DNA of 21,551 nt from Candidatus Schekmanbacteria bacterium (GTDB taxonomy: Bacteria > CSSED10-310 > JACPHN01): the NCBI GenBank assembly GCA_016188575.1, contig JACPHN010000122.1, positions 1 to 21,551 on the forward strand, in the 5' to 3' direction. The position numbers were made by a program, and so were the translations under genes. Numbering within the stretch: the first letter of the stretch is position 1; every line of letters starts with the position of its first letter. Below are positions 9,171-16,500 of the stretch, piece after piece. The notes below the pieces were generated by a model that saw only the letters and a list, made by a program, of their open reading frames with translations, ran no database searches and was not told where the DNA came from.

Positions 9171-9207
9171 GCAAGCAAACCTTGCACCCCCTGCAAGGTT
9201 TGCTTGC
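9171..9207. repeat. Perfect 16-bp hairpin with 5-nt loop
   Basis: Arm GCAAGCAAACCTTGCA (9171-9186), loop CCCCC, and its exact complement at 9192-9207. It is AT-richer than the surroundings. No T-run follows on either strand, so it is not a textbook terminator. It could be an RNA processing or attenuation structure, a repeat element, or a recombination or replication hairpin. Confidence 0.7.
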
Positions 9208-9412
9208 TCCCTCTACAGCTTCCGGCTGCGGACCTGAAATGCGCAGCGCAGGCGGCGGCGACGAGGATTCGCGCCGTTCGCGGTTGCCCCTGGGACACCG
9301 CCGAGCATTCATTTGCTTGCCCCCCGTTGCACCTGCCACCGATTATTCGGAGTCGGGCGAATGTCCGGTTTCGTCCTTTACACTTCTTCCCGCCGCAGGC
9401 TCAGGCGCACGA

Positions 9413-9434
9413 GGGGCGCGATTCACCGCGCCCC
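9413..9434. repeat. Intergenic palindrome, copy 2 (GCGCGAT type)
   Basis: Arms GGGGCGCG (9413-9420) and CGCGCCCC (9427-9434) are perfect. The centre ATTCAC differs by one base from the ATTCAT of copy 1, so the palindrome is slightly decayed. Confidence 0.6.
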
Positions 9435-9496
9435 AATGCCGGGCCGGGGATCATCGGGCCGAGAATGATCCGTCCCGATTACCGGCCGCGATGACC

Positions 9497-9516
9497 GGGC
9501 GCGATAAATCGCGCCC
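9497..9516. repeat. Intergenic palindrome, copy 3 (GCGCGAT type)
   Basis: Arms GGGCGCGAT (9497-9505) and ATCGCGCCC (9508-9516) with loop AA. Same core as copies 1 and 2. It lies 62 bp from copy 2, so the two may form a paired unit. Confidence 0.65.
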
Positions 9517-9666
9517 CTGCGTCCCGGCCTCAGGTGTAAGCCACATTCGGCCTACGCCCGATTTCCACCGTCGCCCCGCTCTGTCCGGCACAGAGGCCGC
9601 CACCCGCGCTGATCATGCCGCGCACCTGCGCACGGGAATCGGGGCCGCAACGATCTTGCGTAACTC

Positions 9667-9683
9667 CTTGTACAAGTACTTGT
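9667..9683. promoter_or_regulatory. Overlapping operator-like palindromes
   Basis: CTTGTACAAG (9667-9676) and ACAAGTACTTGT (9672-9683) are each perfect palindromes sharing five bases, in an otherwise very GC-rich stretch about 210 nt before the ATG at 9893. Repeated TTGTAC/GTAC half-sites suit a dimeric repressor or activator. No regulator is identified. Confidence 0.35.
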
Positions 9684-9892
9684 CCCCCTGCCGCCTCGCT
9701 CCCGCCTCGTCGGCGCTCCCGCGCGCCGCTTTCGCGCCCTGGGACATCGGACTGATGTCGCGACGCCGCCGCGATCTCACCGGCCGCCACGGCGCCACGT
9801 CCCCGCCACCGAGCGCCTTGCCGAACCTGGCGTCGGGCTTGCACTACCCGGTCTTCGATACCTTCGAGATCCCAACCACCAGGAGGATACGA

Positions 9893-10396
9893 ATGAGGAC
9901 AATGGCAGCCGCATGGACCTTGCTCGCGCTGATGACCGCCACCGCCGTCCAGGTTTCCGCCGCCCCTGCCCCCGATTCCAGCCGCGCGCCCCAGAACGCC
10001 ATCCTGGTTGCTTTCGACGACGCGCTCAGCACCGCGGAAGCAACCCTCATCCTCGAGCAGAACAGCTTGCAGATTGCTGCCGTCAGACACGGCGTCTTCG
10101 AGGTAGCGCTCGAGCCCGGCACCGACCTCGAACAGGCCCTTTCGCTCGCACGCAGCCTTCCCGGAGCCCGCCTGGCCGAGCCCAGCTCGTACTCGCCCTC
10201 GCCTGACGGTCGAGCGCTCCATTCGTACGCGGATATCGCCCACGCCATCTCGTCCCTGGCCAACGCCGGCGCCGAGCTGATCGAAACCCGAATCGCCGGG
10301 CCGAGCACGAGCGAGCTCCTGGAGTCGGCCATCGACGACGCCCATGCCCAGGGCACCCAGATCGTCGCGGCCCCGCCCTACTCTTCCACCCGGTAG
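9893..10396 (+). CDS. Secreted subtilase-prodomain protein with a catalytically empty S8 remnant
   Basis: 167 residues. The start is clear: AGGAGG at 9881-9886, 6 nt before the ATG. Residues 1-24 form a signal peptide ending VSAA. Residues 35-98 read like a fervidolysin/I9-type subtilase prodomain: NAILVAFDDALSTAEATLIL, then a VFEVALEPGTDLEQALSLAR segment and SLPGARLAEPSSY, the usual (V/A)EPN-type end. Residues 111-160 resemble the stretch of an S8 catalytic domain after the His: SYADIAHAISSLANAGAELI, RIAGPSTSELLESAIDDA and GTQIVAAPPY, where active enzymes read SLGGP and VAAAGN. The catalytic Asp, His and Ser segments and the oxyanion Asn are missing. It cannot be a protease. It may be a remnant, or a free prodomain acting as a protease inhibitor or chaperone. 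The next gene starts 116 nt later on the same strand, so co-transcription is possible. Confidence 0.75.
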   Translation: MRTMAAAWTLLALMTATAVQVSAAPAPDSSRAPQNAILVAFDDALSTAEATLILEQNSLQIAAVRHGVFEVALEPGTDLEQALSLARSLPGARLAEPSSYSPSPDGRALHSYADIAHAISSLANAGAELIETRIAGPSTSELLESAIDDAHAQGTQIVAAPPYSSTR

Positions 10397-10511
10397 CGGC
10401 GCCCTGGCAACCCGCCGCCGGCGCACGCCGGTGTGCCCCACCGGAACGTCCGCTGCACCGCTCTACGGTTCACCGATTCTCATTCTTCACCAGCACGGGA
10501 GAGCACCATTC

Positions 10512-12848
10512 ATGAGCACCCTATCCCTTCGTTGCCCGCAAGCGAGGCCCGAATCCCACGCACCGGTTTCCGCCGAAGCCGATTCGACGACATCACCCGA
10601 CCGCGGCCGAACCGCCCGCCCCGAGATCCCGGCGCGAGCACACTTGACCCTCCTCGGCCTGGCCCTGGCGATCGCCTGCGCCTGGACGACCGGCGCGCAG
10701 GCACGGGACCGCGCCGGCAGCCCGCCTACGGAAAACCCACCCAGCCTGCTGGCCGAGCTGCGGCTTCCCGCGACGCCGGAAATGGCGCCGCGACAGCTCG
10801 ACGAAGGCCGGGTCGCGCCCGCGGACGTTCCCTATCGGAAGAACGCGCTTCCCCTGCCGCTCATGTCCCCCACGCTGTCCGCGACAGGAGCGGTCAGGGG
10901 AGACGAAATCCCCTACAGCAAACCGGCCGCCCTCTCCGCGGAAGGACCCGGCGATCCGGTGGCCCCGCGAGCTTCGAGTCATGGGCGCCTTTCCGCGGAA
11001 GACGTCCGAGCGCTGCCCGAGAAACCCCGCAGCGCATCACCGCGTAACGTGGCATCGCCTGCCCACGCACTGGTGGCGACCGTCTACGACGCCTGGTGGT
11101 ACAGCGCCGTCGACTCCGACAGCGACGGCTACGCGCGGCAAGCGCGCCTCGCCTGGGATCCGGACGTCAGCGGCGGCAGCGGCTCGCTCACGGTCTTTGA
11201 GAAGATCTACTGGAAGCGGTGGAGCAGCAGCACGTGGACGCTGCTCGGAACCACGCCCACCCACGCAATTTCCGGCACCGCCACCAGCGACGCGGTCTAC
11301 ACCGTCATCAACGGTGGCAGCCACGACCTCTACGACTGGAGGATCGACATCTATCGCGCCGGCAGCGGGTCACCCGACCACGTCCACGACCCGGCGAACG
11401 ACTCCAGCCTGGACAACGTCAGGTTGGAGACCGCCGCGGAGGACCCCGCACCAACGCCCACGCGAGCGACCGTCTACGACGCCTGGTGGTCGAGCTCGCT
11501 CGACTCCGATGGAGACGGGTACGCTCGCCAGGCGCGCCTCAACTGGGACCCGGACGTCAGTGGCGGCAGCGGCTCGCTGACGGTCTTTGAGAAGATCTAC
11601 TGGAAGCGGTGGAGCAGCAGCTCATGGACCCTGCTCGGGACCACGCCCTCGCACACCATCACCGGCGCCGCCACCAGCGACGCGGTCTACACCGTGATCA
11701 ACGGCGGCAGCCACGACCTGTACGACTGGCGGATCGACGTCTATCGCGCCGGCAGCGGCTCACCCGACAACGTCCGCGACCCGGGGATCGACGCCAGTCT
11801 CGACAACGTCAAGCTGGAGACCGCCGGGGAGGATCCCGCGCCGACCGCCACGCGCGCGACCATCTACGACGCCTGGTGGACGAACCTCGTCGACTACGAC
11901 AGAGACAGGTACGTGCGGCAAGCCCGGCTGAGCTGGGACCCGGACGTCAGCGGCGGCAGCGGCTCGTTGACGGTCTTCGAGAAGATCTACTGGAAGCGGT
12001 GGAGCAGCAGCACGTGGACGCTGCTCGGGACGACCAACACCCACACCATTACCGGCGCGGCCACCAGCGACGCGGTGTACGTGACCATCGGCGGTGGCAG
12101 CCACGACCTCTACGACTGGAGAATCGACGTGTACCGAGTGGGAGTCTCGACCCCGGACAACATCCGCCACGCCGGAAACGACTGGAACCTCGACAACACC
12201 CGATTCGAGACCTCGGCGCAGGACGCGTACGCCAGGGAATCCGCAGGTAGCGCGGCCGATCCCACCGAGCAAGACGCGGCCGAGGCGCTGGCGATCGTCG
12301 CGGCGGACCGCATCCCAAGCCCCGCCGAGCGCGCACAGTTGGACGTGACCGGGAACGGCAAGATCACCGCCTACGACGCTTCGCTCATCCTGCAATGTGC
12401 CACGGGCAACCGCGCCAACATCTCGGGGAGCTGGTGCACGACGAGCGAGGCGAGCGCCATTGCTCGCGCCGCCTCGCGGGAACGACCGGATTCGGGCCCG
12501 GCGCGGCTGAGCCTGGTTCCCCCGCCCGCGCCGAAGCTGCTCGCAGCCGGCGACATTGCGGTCCAGGAGCTGGCGATCTCCGTCCGACAGCAGGCTTCAG
12601 TGTCGAGCTACACCATTCTGCTCGAATTTGATGACACCCGCTTCGCGATCGCCGGTGTGGCCGCCGGCGAGGCGATCCGAGGAGCGGTGGTCGCGTATTC
12701 CGTCCATGGCGACAAGCTGTTGATCGCCGCGGCTTCCGAACCGCTCTCGGGCTACCGCGGGCCCGCTTTCCGGGTTGCACTTCGCGCCCGGGCCCGCACG
12801 ACGCTGAGCTCGGTGCCCGTGCGGCTGGCCGGCTCGCTGGTGCAATAG
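10512..12848 (+). CDS. Secreted triple-repeat protein with half dockerin and cohesin-like C-terminus
   Basis: 778 residues from the ATG at 10512 (GGGAGAG 8 nt upstream). The frame is open to 10344, but that part overlaps the previous gene. A 41-residue leader precedes the hydrophobic segment (44-60), with cleavage likely after AQA-64. Residues 65-185 are a Pro/Ala-rich linker. Three modules of exactly 130 residues begin at VYDAWW (191), VYDAWW (321) and IYDAWW (451). Each has an acidic DSDxDGY-like turn, an identical DPDVSGGSGSLTVFEKIYW core and HDLYDWRID. They resemble the extracellular 'choice-of-anchor H'-type domain; this is from memory and moderate. Then come a single F-hand dockerin loop (611-622, DVTGNGKITAYD) after a degenerate first half, and a cohesin-like β-domain (about 665-778) with SVSSYTILLEFDD. 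No membrane tail is seen, so retention at the surface might rely on dockerin-cohesin contact. Confidence 0.88.
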   Translation: MSTLSLRCPQARPESHAPVSAEADSTTSPDRGRTARPEIPARAHLTLLGLALAIACAWTTGAQARDRAGSPPTENPPSLLAELRLPATPEMAPRQLDEGRVAPADVPYRKNALPLPLMSPTLSATGAVRGDEIPYSKPAALSAEGPGDPVAPRASSHGRLSAEDVRALPEKPRSASPRNVASPAHALVATVYDAWWYSAVDSDSDGYARQARLAWDPDVSGGSGSLTVFEKIYWKRWSSSTWTLLGTTPTHAISGTATSDAVYTVINGGSHDLYDWRIDIYRAGSGSPDHVHDPANDSSLDNVRLETAAEDPAPTPTRATVYDAWWSSSLDSDGDGYARQARLNWDPDVSGGSGSLTVFEKIYWKRWSSSSWTLLGTTPSHTITGAATSDAVYTVINGGSHDLYDWRIDVYRAGSGSPDNVRDPGIDASLDNVKLETAGEDPAPTATRATIYDAWWTNLVDYDRDRYVRQARLSWDPDVSGGSGSLTVFEKIYWKRWSSSTWTLLGTTNTHTITGAATSDAVYVTIGGGSHDLYDWRIDVYRVGVSTPDNIRHAGNDWNLDNTRFETSAQDAYARESAGSAADPTEQDAAEALAIVAADRIPSPAERAQLDVTGNGKITAYDASLILQCATGNRANISGSWCTTSEASAIARAASRERPDSGPARLSLVPPPAPKLLAAGDIAVQELAISVRQQASVSSYTILLEFDDTRFAIAGVAAGEAIRGAVVAYSVHGDKLLIAAASEPLSGYRGPAFRVALRARARTTLSSVPVRLAGSLVQ
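11082..12221 (+). repeat. Three tandem 390-bp coding repeats
   Basis: Units start at 11082, 11472 and 11862, each exactly 390 bp (the third is shorter at its end). Long blocks, for example around 11170-11240, 11560-11630 and 11950-12020, are almost identical at DNA level including third positions. This shows recent duplication or ongoing gene conversion. The third unit is the most diverged (DYDRDRY in place of DSDGDGY). Confidence 0.9.
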
Positions 12849-12898
12849 AGAAGCGCTCGCGCCTGGCGATGGCAGCTACGCCAACCGCATAGTACTGT

Positions 12899-12938
12899 CC
12901 ACCCCCTCCCCCCGCTTGCGGGCGGAGGGGCGGGGTGG
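12899..12938 (+). terminator. GC-rich hairpin past the triple-repeat gene
   Basis: CCACCCC (12899-12905) pairs with GGGGTGG (12932-12938). Inside, CCCGC (12911-12915) pairs with GCGGG (12918-12922), with an imperfect C/T- and G-rich middle. It starts 50 nt after the stop at 12848. No T-run follows, so it is a possible but unproven terminator. Confidence 0.35.
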
Positions 12939-13224
12939 CGGGCGGAAACGTGATCGCCAAGCGCATCGACGATGGTCGACAGCACCCCCTCGAGGTTGTC
13001 AAGCACATCGGGCTCTTTATGGGTTTCGGGGAGCTGACGAAAGATAGGCCCGTGGTTTCTGCCACGCCTGGGCAGGCTCAGCAAAGAGGTAACGCCAAAG
13101 CATTCCTCTGACCGGGCGCACGGACTCATCCGAGGAGCTCCCCAGACCCCATACGGAGCCTTCTTGAAATACCTTCCCATCAAAGGGCGTGAGGATCAGA
13201 CGATGGACCGGCCACTTTCCGATG

Positions 13225-13372
13225 AGATAAAACATCTAACGCGAATTTGGCCGGGAAATTCCGGAAACCCCGGCCACACTTTCCATAGATACGGCCATCT
13301 GCGCGAAGAGTGGCCGGAAACGGGGCGAATTGAGGCAAATTGGCGGCCAGAATCGCCTCAGATGTTTTATCT
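13225..13372. repeat. 148-bp MITE-like inverted-repeat element
   Basis: Perfect 13-bp ends AGATAAAACATCT (13225-13237) and AGATGTTTTATCT (13360-13372) face each other. Inside, GCGAATTTGGCCG near 13241 pairs imperfectly with CGGCCAGAATCGC near 13345, and GGCCAC/GTGGCC pairs occur further in, so the whole element folds on itself. It has no coding content I can recognise. A non-autonomous mobile element or a structured RNA are the main options. Confidence 0.55.
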
Positions 13373-13541
13373 GCGGCAAATATGGCCGGTCCGGCCCCCA
13401 CTCATCAGCCCCCCGCTGCCACTCACCCACCACCGCAGCCAGGCAGTCGCGCAGCTCCGCCTCCGTCACCTGCAGCGCTCTCGGCGGCCGCAGGCAGTCA
13501 CCGGCGAGCCGGCGTTTGCTCTCCAGGAGCTCCGCCAGCCG

Positions 13542-13566
13542 CACCGCCGCCGTCGATCCGGCGGTG
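13542..13566 (-). terminator. Weak stem-loop past the kinase operon
   Basis: CACCGCC (13542-13548) and GGCGGTG (13560-13566), extended by one G-C pair, with a 9-nt loop. It lies 16 nt beyond the kinase stop at 13582. There is no T-run, and such stems arise easily in DNA this GC-rich. Confidence 0.25.
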
Positions 13567-13581
13567 GCTTCAGGCCCGCGC

Positions 13582-16500
13582 CTACCGCTCGCCGAGCTCC
13601 AGACCGCGCTCCCGCGCCGCCGCGACGACTCCCTCTGCCCGCGGATGACGCAGCAGAGACGCCACATACGGCTCGGGCGCCCGCCGTACGACCGACGCCA
13701 GCGCCTCACACGCCGCTCGCAAGCTCTCCTCGGCCGCATCGTGCTGTCCCGAGGCCGCCAGTGCCCTGTGGCGCAACCACTCGGCGTAGTACAGTTGCCG
13801 GGCGGCGTCCCGTTCCACCATCGCCAGCCGCTCCTGATTGGCCGCTCGCAGTGCCGCCGCCGGCTGCGGTGCGGCGCGGCTCAGCTCGCGATCCGCGACC
13901 AGGACTCCCACCTCGCTCACCAGATCGGCACCGCCGAGCTCCTGACTCACCGCGAGGAGCTCCTCGCCTTCGTCCACTTCGGCGGCATCGGCGCTCCCCA
14001 GGCGTGGCCGCGACATCGCTACCCACGCCTTCAAGGGCAGCTCGAGCAGCCGATAGCCGTTGCTCCTCGCCAACTGCAGCGCTTCCTGCCAGCAGCGCGC
14101 GGCGCCTTCGGCATCGCCCCCGAACCAGGCGATCTCACCGCTCGTGGTCAGGCTTTCGGCCAGGTGAAAGCGGTCTTCGAGCCGCCGGCAGATCGCCACG
14201 CCCTCGCCGATGATCACCGCCGCCTCCGCGAACGCCCCGCAATCGACGAGCACCGCCGCGATGTTGTGCAGCGCCAGGGCGAGCTCGTGGGGATCCGCGC
14301 TCGCCCGGCGCGCCGCCAGAACCGTGCGGAACCGCTCCAGCGCCTTTCCGAGCTCCCCCTGTTCCCGTTCCACGATCGCCATGTTGCCCAGGTTGCGCAG
14401 CGCTCCGCCCTCATTGCCCATGCCCCGGTACATGGCGTGGGCTTTTTCGAACATGGAAAACGCCCGCCGGAGCTCTCCGCGGTCGATCATCAGGCCGCCG
14501 AGGTTTCCCAACGTGTTGGCGATGTTGACCCGGTCACCGATGTGCTCGTACATTTGCCGCGCCTGCTCGGTGCGGTCGAGGGCTTCCCTCAGGTCTCCCT
14601 GCCGCCACGACACCAGCGCCAGGTCGGTCAGCACCGCCGCCGCGCCTTGCTCATCGCCGCTGCGCTCGCGCGCTTCCAGGGCTTGTTGGTGATAGGCGAG
14701 CGCCTTCTGAAAGTCGCCCCGCTCCTGGTTGATCGCGCCGAGGTAATGCAGAGTCTGGGCCAGCAAGGCGGGGCTGGCGAGCGTACGCCCCATGACCAGG
14801 GCGTCGGCGAGGGTCAGCGACGCGGCGAAGCCGTCGCCCTGGCGCCACTGAGCGGCACCGAGAAAGTTCAGCGCCCGCACCCCGAGCGCCCGGTCGCCGA
14901 GCGCCTCGGCAAGCGCTGCCGCGGCGGCGGCGCTTTCCTGGGTGCCGCGCGGGTCCGACCGCCGCAGGAGAATCGCCGCCCGCTCGAGTAGCGCGTCGCA
15001 CCGCGCACGCTCGTCCCCGGCCGCCATCGCCAGCCGCAGTGCCTCCTCGAGGTCGAGCAGCGCCCGGTCACCGGCACCGTGGAGATCGAGCACCCGGGCG
15101 CGCTCCAGATGGATGGCCAACCGCTCCCGCGCGAGCCCCTGGCCGCACAGCGCGAGCGCCCGGTCGAGAAACCCGATCGCGGTGGGCAGCGCCGCGCTCT
15201 CGCGGGCGTGGCGCGCGGCGAGCACGTATGCCGGGACCGCCTCATTGGCCTCGCCGGCGGCATCGTGGTGGCGCGCAATCTCCGCCTCGGCCTCGCCCAC
15301 CGCGACCCCGAAACGCGCGCGCAGCCGCCGCGCGCTCTCGGAATGGAGCTGCCGGCGAACGCCCTCATCCAGCTTCGCGTAGGCCACTTCGCGGATCTTG
15401 TCGTGGGTGAACCGCAGCCACCCACCGCCGGCCTCCTCGAGAACCTGCCTCCGCAAGAGCGTCTGCTGCGCGTTGAAAAAATCGTAGTCGTCAACCTTGG
15501 CAAGCTGCGACACGAAAGCCGTCTCCACGTCGCGGCCGAGCACCGCGGCAACCTCGAGGAGACGCCGCGCCGGCCCTGTCAGACCCGTGAGCCGCCGCTC
15601 GACCAGGTCCTGAAGGTTGCGCGGTAACGGCAGGGCCTCGAATTCCGACCAGTCCGCGGCCTCATCGCTGGCGGCCAGCACTTGCCAGTGACCACCGTGA
15701 TCACGCCACAGGATGCCCTCCTCCACCGCCGCTCTGAGGTACTCCCCCACGAAGAAGGGGTTGCCTTCCGAGTACTGCGCGAGAAAGCGGCTGAACAGGC
15801 TCGGCGGGGGCGTGATCGCCAGCATGTTCGCGACGATGGCGCCCACGGCGGCTTCGTCGAGGCGCCCGAGCGATAGCTCCAGGACCTGCTCATGGCCACG
15901 CAGCGCCGCGATCGCGTCCGTACGCTCCTCGGCGCGATAGGTGGCGACTATGACCAGCTCCATGCGCCGCAGGTGCTCTCCCCTGAGCAGATAGCTCAGA
16001 AACCCCGCGGTGAGCTCGTCCGCCCACTGCAGGTCATCGAGAATCAGCAGCAGCGGTCGCTCGTCGGACACCCGGCGCAGCACCTCGGCGAGATCGGCGA
16101 AGACCCGTAGCCTCGCCTGCTCCGGGGGCAGTGACGCCGGTTCGGCATACTTCTCGAGACCAGGCAGCGCCGCCACACTCGGCGCATAGCGCGCGAGCAC
16201 GCGCGCGCTCTTTCCAAAGAGCCGGTCGCACGCTGGCTCCCCTTCTTCCCGGCATTCATCCGCAATTTCGCCCAGGATGCGGCGAAACGGATACAGCGGC
16301 GGGCTCCCCTGCTCGCTCGCCTCCGACGGCGCCAGGCATTCTCCCATCAGCACCAGAATGTCTCGTTCGATGCTTCGCCGCGCCACCTCCATGGCGAAGC
16401 GCGTCTTGCCGATGCCGCTCTCGCCAGCAATCAGCGCCAGAGCGCCGGACTGCTGCTCGAGTCGCAGCAGCCGGCCCTCGAGCTCCTCCAGCATGGCCGC

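Larger units (their letters stand above)
8133..9892. other. Long divergent intergenic region with structured elements
   Basis: This 1.76-kb stretch separates the mosaic gene (minus) from the subtilase-prodomain gene (plus). It has long open frames on both strands, but all are rich in Arg, Pro, Ser and Ala and lack ribosome sites and recognisable domains, so I call none. It contains the second two-box element (8453-8518), a small palindrome at 8749-8761 (AGGGG-CCG-CCCCT), a 16-bp perfect hairpin (9171-9207), two GCGCGAT-type palindromes (9413-9434, 9497-9516) and overlapping AT-richer palindromes (9667-9683). Confidence 0.55.
12849..13581. other. Intergenic stretch between converging genes
   Basis: This lies between the triple-repeat gene (plus) and the kinase gene (minus). 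Open frames here are not convincing. It contains a GC-rich hairpin at 12899-12938, a 148-bp inverted-repeat element at 13225-13372 and a small stem-loop at 13542-13566. The 12960-13200 part is less GC-rich and may be decayed mobile DNA, but I recognise no transposase in it. Confidence 0.5.

Noticed and set aside
8026-9237. 403-residue plus-strand open frame
   Set aside because: Antisense shadow of the mosaic gene leader and of GC-rich intergenic DNA; composition is not protein-like.
7972-9339. 455-residue minus-strand open frame
   Set aside because: Arg/Ala/Gly-rich composition, no ribosome site or domain, overlaps the well-supported mosaic gene start.
10344-10511. Longer start for the triple-repeat gene
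   Set aside because: It would overlap the preceding gene and lacks a ribosome site; the ATG at 10512 has GGGAGAG at good spacing and a signal segment follows.
12385-13183. Possible transposase frames on the minus strand
   Set aside because: Several short open frames overlap, but none shows a DDE, HUH or recombinase motif I can recognise.
13330-14991. 553-residue plus-strand open frame
   Set aside because: Antisense to the TPR part of the kinase gene, whose frame has clear domains.
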